Assembly: GCA_963772595.1 (NCBI GenBank) | Contig: CAVYXZ010000007.1 | Coordinates: forward strand, 1,550,001 to 1,614,000 | Direction: 5' to 3' | DNA length: 64,000 nt | Source of the DNA: CAVYXZ01 sp963772595 | Lineage (GTDB): Bacteria; Chloroflexota; Anaerolineae; Aggregatilineales; Phototrophicaceae | Shown here: positions 54,842 to 62,390 of the stretch, in pieces | How positions within the stretch are numbered: the first letter of the stretch is position 1 | Layout: each line of letters starts with the position of its first letter | Made by a program: the position numbers and the translations under genes | The notes under the pieces: model-generated | Told to the model about the DNA's origin: nothing | Seen by the model: the letters and a program-made list of their open reading frames with translations, nothing else | The model's database searches: none

Positions 54842-55936
54842 TCAAGGTGAATCCGGCAAAGCGCCGATCTGACGCAGGCGGTCTTCCCAACCCAGGTGCT
54901 CGACCTCGATGTGCCCGGCGATAGTCAGCAGGTCGTCCTGTAAAGCTTCTGGGTCCAGCACATAGGACTGCACGATCAGGTTAATCAGGTCGTTATTGCT
55001 GTCCAGGACGAAATACTGCACCGTTGTGCCGCCCATATCGGGATCATTGATCGTCAGGCTGAAGACCTCGCGCGCGCCGACCTGAAAATCCTGACGGTCC
55101 ACGATGCTCGTGCCCACCACATCCACCAGCGGCGGCACGATCACCGCCAGCCCAGGGCCGGGATCCTCCACCGTCGTCAGGTAAAAGAAGGCTGTCGCCG
55201 AGGTATCGCGGTCGTCATCCCGAATCAGCATGGGATAGCCGCCGCTGGTGGCCTGATACACCGTCCAGCCCGCCGGGAGTTCCAGCGTGTGCTGGAGATC
55301 AGGCCGCAGTGGATCGAGCACACGCCAGCGCTGAGTCGCCTCATCATGGATCACACTGCTGGCGCGCAGGCGGTCATAGAGGTCGGTCGCCGCTTCGGTC
55401 GGTTCGCCTTCGACGTTCCCGGCGATAAACAGCGCCGCCTCGCGCATCGCTGCCGCATCCTGGCCGTCGGAACGGTCGCGCAGGATCAGCGTCTGGCCCT
55501 GGCTGTCCTGGACATAATAGCGAATCTGTGGGATGCCATAGGAATCTTCAATCGTGGCGATGATGACCGGGCGCTCCCCGGCCTGCGCGCTTTCCTGCGC
55601 GACTAGAGTCTCATCCGGGTCCAGATCCGCCGCCACCACATCGTTGAGGCCCATGCCGAGGTAGGCATCGGGGTCCGCAGTGCTGCGGGCAAAACTGACC
55701 GCCAGCCAGTCATCAGGATTTTCGGCCCGTTCCAGCCGATGGCTACCCAGGCCGCAGTTGCAGACCCAACCCGGCGGCAGTTCGGCAGTAAACAGACTGG
55801 TCCGGCTGCCCATGAACGGAATACGCTGGCCGGACCCGGCGGAGACCGTCGCCGCAGCCAATAGAAGCAGCAATAGCGCCAGGAGCAGGTTGAATTTGCA
55901 CAGGAGAGGCTTTGTTGTCGTCTGATGTAAGTTCAA
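54842..55936 (-). CDS. Secreted two-domain protein, unknown (PsbP/DUF1795-like)
   Basis: 364 residues with a signal peptide (FNLLLALLLLLLAAATVSA). The mature part is two similar domains of about 160 residues: one starts with LFTAELPPGWVCNCG and contains VIIATIEDSYGIPQIRYYVQDSQGQTLILR; the second starts with HTLELPAGWTVYQATSGGYPMLIRD and contains REVFSLTINDPDMGGTTVQYFVLDSNNDLINLIVQ. Each ends with a REAALFIAGNVE / QDDLLTIAGHIEVE helix. The PPGW opening is like that of the PsbP/DUF1795 fold. The same opening (VPEGW) occurs in the hydrolase at 8808. Function unknown. Confidence 0.65.
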   Translation of the reverse strand: MNLHQTTTKPLLCKFNLLLALLLLLLAAATVSAGSGQRIPFMGSRTSLFTAELPPGWVCNCGLGSHRLERAENPDDWLAVSFARSTADPDAYLGMGLNDVVAADLDPDETLVAQESAQAGERPVIIATIEDSYGIPQIRYYVQDSQGQTLILRDRSDGQDAAAMREAALFIAGNVEGEPTEAATDLYDRLRASSVIHDEATQRWRVLDPLRPDLQHTLELPAGWTVYQATSGGYPMLIRDDDRDTSATAFFYLTTVEDPGPGLAVIVPPLVDVVGTSIVDRQDFQVGAREVFSLTINDPDMGGTTVQYFVLDSNNDLINLIVQSYVLDPEALQDDLLTIAGHIEVEHLGWEDRLRQIGALPDSP

Positions 55937-56037
55937 AAGAATGTCCCAACCACTTTGTCACGAAGCTTTCACTTCATCGTAGCTGGAACATCTTACAGTT
56001 TTGTTGCCTGCGTCACAGGCAGAGCGCTCAAGCAGAG

Positions 56038-57777
56038 CTAATCGTCTTCGACAAAGGCCTGCCAGGGGCCGTGCATCCCGCTCTCGCTGACACCGTAATA
56101 AACGCGCAGGTTGCCATTTTCGCGCTGGACCAGGTCGTAGCGCATCTCACCCGCTTTGGCATAGCTGCGCCACAGGCCGATCTCGCCCTGCCACTGCACT
56201 TTATCGGCCTTGACCGGATTGGTCTCCTTCTGCGTGATGGCGTAATGCCACAGGCGGCGCGCCGAGGTGCGAGTCACGTTCTTGACGATATTGCCGTTGC
56301 GCAGATCGCGCAGGATATGGTACTGCGTGTCGTTGCGCTGCTCGGTGCCGATAATCTCGACCCCACCGCGCGGCGGAGTCAGCTCGCCGGGCTGTTCCTC
56401 TTCGACGACCGCCGGGGTCGTTTGCGTGCTGGTAGCGGGTTCCGGCGCAGGTTCGGCGGATTCGCGGGTCAATAATTCCTGCCCGGCCACCAGACTGACG
56501 ATCTCGTCGCGCACAGCCAGCGAGGTATCGGCGTCATCGCGCACGTAAATCTTGTTGTCTTCGATAGCGTAAGGCTTGTCATCCCCGGCAGGCACCTGGA
56601 GCCGGATCACCTGCTTGCCCTGGCTGTCGAGCGAATCGACCTCGACGTCCAGTGTGGGCGTCAGCATCCGGCTGATCTCGCCTTGCAGCGTGTCGATGGC
56701 GTCCTGTACGTTGTCGATACCGCTCGGCTTGCGGCTGCGATCCGCGCTCACGCCGACGTAAATCGTGCCGCCGTTACCGTTGGCGAAGGCACAGACATCG
56801 GCCACGATGCCATAGAGCTTGCCGCCGCGCCGCGTCATTGACTCGTGGAAGGACTGCACCACGCTCTCGCCTTCCTCACGGGCGATCTCGACATAATCAT
56901 AGGGCGTGAGACTGCCGGTGAAGGGCTTGGAGCGCGAGAAATCATTGCTCTGGAACATGTCCAGCAGCGCTTCGAAAGAGCGTTCGGGCAGTTGGACCTC
57001 AGTGACGCGGTCGCCCACGCCCAGGTTCTTATTCTTGTCGCGGTCCGGCAGGGCGTTGAGGCGGTGCGCATCCGACCCCTGAATACAGCGCATCCGGCGC
57101 GGGTATTCCGGCTTGGTGCCGGAGAAAAAGCGCGAGGTGCTGCTGCGGCTGCGGCTGGTGAGATCTGTCACTTCGAGCGCGTGCAGATACGGGTTCTGCG
57201 TGTAGGCGATGCGCGTCTGCCCGCCGAAATCCAGGCCGCGCATGGCGACCCCGTGCGTGCTGTTGGCGTGGGCCGCGATACAGATGCCACCGCCCTCGTT
57301 AATCACCTGATAGGCACGCAGCACATCGGCGGAAGCCCCCACCTGCGACGAGCCGACATCTAATGTCTCCAGCGGCACGTTGAGGTTGAGCAATATATGT
57401 TCCAACTGGCGCACCGGTGTCTCCGGCGAGAAAATGCCGAGAATATGGAAGCCGAAGGTCGCGGTAAATTCGAAGCCCGGCAGGACCAACACCTTATCCA
57501 TCAGGCGGCGGTATTCGTTGAGAACGCGCAGCTCGTCCGGCTGCGCGCGGTCCAGGCGTTCAAGAAAGTTCAGGTGGTCGATCTCGCGCAGCATCGCCGT
57601 CCAACCCGCGATGGTGTTGTGGTCGGTAAAGGCGATAATATCGAGGCCGCGAAACTCGGCTTTGCGAAGAATATCGAGGTAGGAAACATCTGATTCCTGG
57701 TAATCGGCAGAAGCGGGGGTATGTAAATGTAAATCAACGCGATACCACTGCATCCGCGCTTTTTTTCTGGATGCCAC
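56038..57777 (-). CDS. PHP-domain phosphoesterase fused to AlbA_2 (Schlafen-type) domain
   Basis: 579 residues. Residues 10-250 form a PHP metal-dependent phosphoesterase: WYRVDLHLHTPASADY, DIIAFTDHNTIAGW, ICIAAHANSTHG and RCIQGSDAHRLN, so all His/Asp clusters are present. Residues 290-440 form an AlbA_2/Schlafen core (EGESVVQSFHESMTRRGGKLYGIVADVCAFANGNGGTIYVGVSADRSRKPSGI, then QVPAGDDKPYAIEDNKIYVRDDADTSLA). A linker rich in Pro/Glu/Thr and a C-terminal domain of about 100 residues follow. PHP acts on nucleotides or DNA ends, and AlbA_2 is linked to RNA/DNA binding and cleavage. GTG 57777 or ATG 57753 may be the start. It is downstream of a response regulator. Confidence 0.82.
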   Translation of the reverse strand: MASRKKARMQWYRVDLHLHTPASADYQESDVSYLDILRKAEFRGLDIIAFTDHNTIAGWTAMLREIDHLNFLERLDRAQPDELRVLNEYRRLMDKVLVLPGFEFTATFGFHILGIFSPETPVRQLEHILLNLNVPLETLDVGSSQVGASADVLRAYQVINEGGGICIAAHANSTHGVAMRGLDFGGQTRIAYTQNPYLHALEVTDLTSRSRSSTSRFFSGTKPEYPRRMRCIQGSDAHRLNALPDRDKNKNLGVGDRVTEVQLPERSFEALLDMFQSNDFSRSKPFTGSLTPYDYVEIAREEGESVVQSFHESMTRRGGKLYGIVADVCAFANGNGGTIYVGVSADRSRKPSGIDNVQDAIDTLQGEISRMLTPTLDVEVDSLDSQGKQVIRLQVPAGDDKPYAIEDNKIYVRDDADTSLAVRDEIVSLVAGQELLTRESAEPAPEPATSTQTTPAVVEEEQPGELTPPRGGVEIIGTEQRNDTQYHILRDLRNGNIVKNVTRTSARRLWHYAITQKETNPVKADKVQWQGEIGLWRSYAKAGEMRYDLVQRENGNLRVYYGVSESGMHGPWQAFVEDD

Positions 57778-57809
57778 GTAGGTTTATCTCTCCTGTATCC
57801 TGCGGCGCG

Positions 57810-58166
57810 TCAGGGTGCGATCAATTCGTTAAAGAGACCCGGCAGTTCATCAGGCTCGAAGGGTTTGACGAGGAAGCGGGTCGCCCCGGCTTCCAGGGCC
57901 TCTTCTTCCACATCCAGGCCCGAGGTCATGATAATCGGCGTGGCGGCAAACTCTTCACTGGCCCGTAAGTCGCGCACGACATCGACGCCATCCGTATCGG
58001 ACAAATGGTAATCCATCAAGAAAATGTCCGGCCTAAAGACCTGCGCTGTCGGCAGCACATCGGCACCGCGCCCCGCCGAGTCCACTTCAAAACCATCTAA
58101 TTCGAGCAAGGTCTGCAACAATTTGACCGTCGTCCGGTCATCATCCACAATCATTACTCTGGGCAC
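57810..58166 (-). CDS. Single-domain response regulator (CheY-like)
   Basis: About 118 residues. Receiver domain with acidic pocket RVMIVDDDRTTVKLLQ, phosphoacceptor Asp in DIFLMDYHLSDTDGV, the Thr/Ser switch in PIIMTSGLD and Lys in FLVKPFEPDEL. No output domain is attached. GTG 58166 is chosen because GAGAGGA lies 7-8 bases upstream; ATG 58196 is an alternative. The PHP/AlbA_2 gene starts 32 bp downstream on the same strand. Bases 58167-58533 hold a 12-bp palindrome (CTATATGTATAG, 58484-58495) and no gene. Confidence 0.8.
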   Translation of the reverse strand: MPRVMIVDDDRTTVKLLQTLLELDGFEVDSAGRGADVLPTAQVFRPDIFLMDYHLSDTDGVDVVRDLRASEEFAATPIIMTSGLDVEEEALEAGATRFLVKPFEPDELPGLFNELIAP

Positions 58167-58533
58167 GGCTCTATCCTCTCGTCGTACCGGTGTCAAACTG
58201 TTTTACATTATACAGCATATCCTCAGGCTTGACATGCCGCCAGCGCATTTCATCTTTGCCCATCAGGAATCCTGTCGCCAGCGGATTCACAGCGACTGTC
58301 TGCCTGAACCCATACTGACTCCGCCATCCGCTTTGCAGTATACTGAGATTCCGCAGTGGTCGTGCTGGCTCATCGCAAGTTGAATTTGGTTCATTGACTC
58401 ACATGGCCGGGCCACACATGCTACTTCTTGCCATCCTATCGCTCAATAGAATAGGGTGCGTTTTGAGTGGCAAGGACATACTCCTATATGTATAGAGAGA
58501 ATTCTACGGACGACAGAACCCTGGAAGGAAGTC

Positions 58534-59541
58534 ATGTCGGAGAATCAGTTATTATTCGCGCTGTTTATTGACGGCGACAATGTGAACTCGGAAAAGATAC
58601 AAGAAATTCTAGATCGAATAAGTTCGATAGGGAAAGTTCTTATAAAACAGGTCTACAATAACACATCCTCTATGGGGCATTGGGAGCCGATAATTGGCAA
58701 ATACTCTTTAACCCCAATTTGGGTTCCAAATAATACAAGAAACAAAAACTCGGTGGACATTGCTCTAGTTGTTGGTGCCATGTCTCTGCTTTATGAACGC
58801 TCAGACCTTGAAGGTTTTTGTATTGTATCCAGTGATGCAGATTACACTGCTCTAGTGAAACACATCCAAACAAAGGATAAATATGTGTTGGGCATTGGAA
58901 ACAGCAGTACACCCGAAGCTTTCCGCAATGCCTGCACCGATTTTGTAGACCTGGCGGAGTTGTCCAGGTCTGAATCACCTATTGAGCAAACCGTAAAACT
59001 GGCGGAAATAGTATCAACGTCAACTGAAGAAATCTCCGACGATGATTTGTTGGATATGTTCAGTCAGGCGTATCAAAAGGTTTCAGAAGAGAACAACCTT
59101 AATACAGAAGACGGGTGGATCCCATTACCTGATGTAAAGGCAGCGATGATAAACCTGAACCCAGGATTTCAGATGTATACGAGAATTCTGGCAGAAAAAT
59201 TGAAGGCATTAGCCGAGGCTTCCTCCACAAGGATTGAAGTCCGCGAGCAATTAGACAGTAAACCAGTGTTTCATTATGTGCGCTTATCTGAAGATAGAGA
59301 AATCGATAAGTTTTGCGCTGCGTATAAACGTGCTGCTACCGAACGAGGAGATAAGGATGGCTGGGTGCAGTTGTCCGCTTTTGGTCAAGTGCTGCAAGTG
59401 TTGTTTTCGGATTTCGGGCGAATTGAATATAAGGGTGTGGCAAGACTGCAAAAAGTGATTGAAAAGATGAGTATCGATTATCCCGATATCATTGAACTTG
59501 ATACGGAAGAAGAACATCCTAAATTACGCTTCAAGATCTAA
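58534..59541 (+). CDS. NYN-domain (PIN-like) nuclease with C-terminal LOTUS-like domains
   Basis: 335 residues. The NYN nuclease domain covers residues 1-150: FALFIDGDNVNSEKIQEIL (Asp), VDIALVVGAMSLLY (Asp), and FCIVSSDADYTALVKHIQ (Asp), the LabA-like catalytic set. The rest contains two OST-HTH/LOTUS-like winged helices (SQAYQKVSEENNLNTEDGWIPLPDVKAAMINLNPGF and KRAATERGDKDGWVQLSAFGQVLQVLFSDFGRIEYKGVARLQKVIEK). Together this suggests an RNA-binding endoribonuclease. ATG 58534 follows AAGGAAG. The gene is clearly AT-richer than its neighbours, so probably acquired. The open frame upstream (from 58456) has no support. Confidence 0.82.
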   Translation: MSENQLLFALFIDGDNVNSEKIQEILDRISSIGKVLIKQVYNNTSSMGHWEPIIGKYSLTPIWVPNNTRNKNSVDIALVVGAMSLLYERSDLEGFCIVSSDADYTALVKHIQTKDKYVLGIGNSSTPEAFRNACTDFVDLAELSRSESPIEQTVKLAEIVSTSTEEISDDDLLDMFSQAYQKVSEENNLNTEDGWIPLPDVKAAMINLNPGFQMYTRILAEKLKALAEASSTRIEVREQLDSKPVFHYVRLSEDREIDKFCAAYKRAATERGDKDGWVQLSAFGQVLQVLFSDFGRIEYKGVARLQKVIEKMSIDYPDIIELDTEEEHPKLRFKI

Positions 59542-59692
59542 GAACCAGGGCTTGATAATTCGTGCGTGACGCGGACTTTGTGTCGAATACAGTCGAATCA
59601 AAAACAAGATCACGCCGAAGGACAGGAATCAGGCAACGGCTGGGGACGCATTCCATTTCAAATTGCTGAAACCTTCAAACAGGTTGAAAAAT

Positions 59693-61170
59693 CTAGCTCA
59701 ACAACGTCGAGCCGCGCATCTCCATCGGCAGGCTGAAGATCATCACGGCCAGGGCGGCGACGAGCAGCAGCAGCAGCGCCCAGGGCACCAGCCCCAGCAT
59801 GGCATCGCGGCGGTAGAGCCGGAAGGAGACCTTCTGCGCGACGAAGAGGCTCCACAGCAGGCCGCCCAGCAGCGCCACAATCTGCACCATTGAAATCAGG
59901 TTCAGGTCAGGCGTGCCGCCGAAGCGCTCCCACTCGCCCGTCTGGCCCAGGAACTCCTGGAAGACCGGAATGATGGTGCCGAAGGCGATCAACAGATGGA
60001 AGGTGTAATGCGCGATCCAGATGCCCAGACCGATGGGCACGAAGGCCGGGGCGAAGGACGCGACCGTCTCACGCAGGCTGAACTTGCGCATCGTGTTGGT
60101 CAGCAGGCGCGCCAGGGTGCCCGCCAGCAGGGTCAGCGTGACCGGGATCAGCAGGCTGGTCGTGATGAAGATCGGCAGCAGCCGGATCAGTTCGCTGTGG
60201 ATGCTTGAAGGTCGTCGTCATCCAGTCTTCCAGCGCATAGACCGGCGGCACCATGCCGAAGGCGTTGGTCAGGCCCATCGCCACCAGGAAGATGACCAGG
60301 AAAGCGATGTCCCAGCGTTTGGGCCAGCTATCCGCGCGGATCAGTTCGTGACCCGGCTTACGAATGAAGAGACCGGCATTGTCATAGGGGCAGGCGCGCA
60401 CACAGTCCAGACACATCGTGCATTCCATGTTGGTCGTCACCTGCGGCGCAAAGAGCAGCGTACCACAGCCGAGCGTCCCCTGCGGCCCGTGCTTGACCTC
60501 CGTCACGCCGTTGATGGGAATCTCGTCCACGCGGATCAGCGGCTCCGGGCTGTAACTGCCGTTAACGCACTCCTTGCCCACGCAATGGCGGCAGATTTCC
60601 GGGTCATGCACGCTGATCTGCGTCGGCGAAGCCATCGAATAGACAAAGTTGAAGGTCCCCAGCGGGCAAACATACTTGCAGAAGGCCGATTCGGTGAAGA
60701 CGGCTTCCAACACAAACGAGGCCAGAAAATAGCCGATGATGACCCAGGCGGTCAGCAACGGGCTGGACCAGAGATCCAACCATTCATACAGCAGGAAGAT
60801 GAAAAACAGCCCGGCGATGGCGACCCATTTATTGCGCAGCGCACGCGGGAATCGCCGTCCGCTGATGCTCAGGCGCTTGGCGAGGCGTGCGCGGGATGGT
60901 GAAGGGACAGCCCATGCAAAACAGGTTGCCCGCCAGCAGCAGCACCAGCACCACCAGCCCGCGATAATGTACCCAGGGCGCGACCGTCGCCAGATTGCGC
61001 GCGGCGGACTGCGGCCCGGTGAAGCCATCGATCAGCAGCAGCACGGCGATCACCAGCAGCGGCACCTGCATCAGCAGCCGCCCATAACGACTGCGCAGCG
61101 CCGGGCCGATAACCGGCAGCTTGAGTACGTCGATCAGTGTTGTGGGCCGGTGGATTCCTTGCTGTGCCAT
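59693..61170 (-). CDS. Membrane polyferredoxin (NapH/CcoG-like 4Fe-4S protein), frame-broken
   Basis: About 492 residues after correction. Membrane helices (LLMQVPLLVIAVLLLID, LVVLVLLLAGNLFC, VAIAGLFFIFLLYEWL, LLTAWVIIGYFLASFVLE) alternate with cysteine motifs: CMGCPFTIPR, FCKYVCPLG, ICRHCVGKEC and CTMCLDCVRACPYD. The last two give a pair of 4Fe-4S clusters. The C-terminal part (LIRLLPIFITTSLLIPVTLTLLAGTLARLL...IWIAHYTFHLLIAFGTIIP) adds more helices. Breaks near 60890 and 60205 fit one extra base each. Such proteins pass electrons across the membrane. The start at 61170 is 4 bases from the stop of the FixH-like lipoprotein gene, so the two form an operon. Confidence 0.8.
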
Positions 61171-61174
61171 CGGT

Positions 61175-61708
61175 TTAGCCCGCGTCCTGGTCTGCGAACT
61201 CCTGTGTAGGGGTCGCCATATCCGTACTGTTCATGTCCATGGTGCCGGTCGGCTCCATCGTCATATCGCCCATGTCCGTCGCATCGGTCGCCTGCATGGT
61301 CATGTCGCCCATGTTCATCGCGTCGCCGGAGACCGTGTAATCGAAGGTCTTGCTGGCCTTCTCGCCATTCGTCAGTTCGACCGTGACCTCGACGGTCCAA
61401 TCACCGGCCATCGTCCACTGGAAGGGGATCATGTACTCGCCGTCCGTGCCCTTGTCGGCAGTCTCAATCACCGGGACCATCCCGGCATGGCTCATGTCGC
61501 CGCGCGCCGTCACGGTCGCATCGTTGATCGGCTGATTATCCGCGCCCGTAACCGTCACCACCAGCGTGGCATCGCCCACCGCAGGCGCTTCCGGGTCCAC
61601 GCGCAGATCAATCGTCACATCCTTGGCCGTCGTCTGGGCCTGTTGGCGGCAGCCGGTGAGCGCGACCAGCAGCAGCAGTGGCACAAGCGTCCAGGCTGAA
61701 ATCTTCAT
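61175..61708 (-). CDS. FixH/YtkA-like lipoprotein with Met-rich tail
   Basis: 177 residues. A lipobox (LLLLVALTGC) indicates membrane attachment by lipidation. Residues 30-125 are an immunoglobulin-like FixH/YtkA domain (VTIDLRVDPEAPAVGDATLVVTVTGADNQPINDATVTARG, then DMSHAGMVPV, and AGDWTVEVTVELTNGEKASKTFDY). The C-terminal tail is Met/Asp/Thr-rich: MNMGDMTMQATDATDMGDMTMEPTG, a pattern known from copper-binding proteins. A metal-handling role together with the polyferredoxin is likely but inferred. Confidence 0.78.
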   Translation of the reverse strand: MKISAWTLVPLLLLVALTGCRQQAQTTAKDVTIDLRVDPEAPAVGDATLVVTVTGADNQPINDATVTARGDMSHAGMVPVIETADKGTDGEYMIPFQWTMAGDWTVEVTVELTNGEKASKTFDYTVSGDAMNMGDMTMQATDATDMGDMTMEPTGTMDMNSTDMATPTQEFADQDAG

Positions 61709-61786
61709 TGTGGGAAACCTCCAGTTGAAATTTATCGCCCCATTCTAACGCCGCCAGGGCGAAAAGACATGAGTATCATGTAAGTC

Positions 61787-62284
61787 TCAAGTGGCGACTC
61801 GCTTGCCACCGAAAAAGCGAGTCAGCGCGTTCAGCGATTCGCCATAAATGACCACGAAAGCCAGGCGAATCAGCCCGGCAGGCAGGGTCGTGGTGCGGAA
61901 ATAATGCCGCCAGATCAGGTTGGTCCCGCCGTAGCGTTCAGCCTGAAAGTGCATCACGGCGACGTGGTCGATAATCACCGTGCTGCGTTCGACGCTGTAG
62001 GCCAGCAGATGCGGCGGATCATAGGCGATGATGTACTCGCGCAGGCTAAAGGGGCCGAGGGCCAGGTAGCGAATCGTGCCGACTCCATCGCGCTCGGCGG
62101 CGTGCCCGCGGTTGAGATAGACAGCGGAGACGTAGGGCATCCAGTAATCCAGCTTAGCGTGATTGCTGACGACAGCAAAGACCGAACGCGGCGGCGCATC
62201 CAGGAAGGCGGCCTGCGCGACTTGCAGCGGGGCGCGCGTATAGGTGGATACATCCAGCCCAGCGATAATGCGATCCCCGTCCAT
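61787..62284 (-). CDS. SRPBCC/START-like polyketide-cyclase-fold protein
   Basis: 165 residues from ATG 62284 (MDGDRIIAGLDVSTYTRAPL). The fold is suggested by APPRSVFAVVSNHAKLDYWMPYVSAVYLNR, RYLALGPFSLREYIIAYDPPHLLAYSV, and MHFQAERYGGTNLIWRHYF, the usual strand pattern of the START/Bet v 1 superfamily. The final helix is LPAGLIRLAFVVIYGESLNALTRFF. It would bind a hydrophobic small molecule; no enzyme activity can be assigned. The frame is open to 62458 but overlaps the divergent gene region. Confidence 0.72.
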   Translation of the reverse strand: MDGDRIIAGLDVSTYTRAPLQVAQAAFLDAPPRSVFAVVSNHAKLDYWMPYVSAVYLNRGHAAERDGVGTIRYLALGPFSLREYIIAYDPPHLLAYSVERSTVIIDHVAVMHFQAERYGGTNLIWRHYFRTTTLPAGLIRLAFVVIYGESLNALTRFFGGKRVAT

Positions 62285-62390
62285 GCCCCATCCACCTTTA
62301 TGCGTGGATCCGATTATAGCGAGAGCGTCCCCGTTGACCAATCGCTTATTTTGATGTCCAATACACAGGCTGGCAAAATGTAATGACGGA

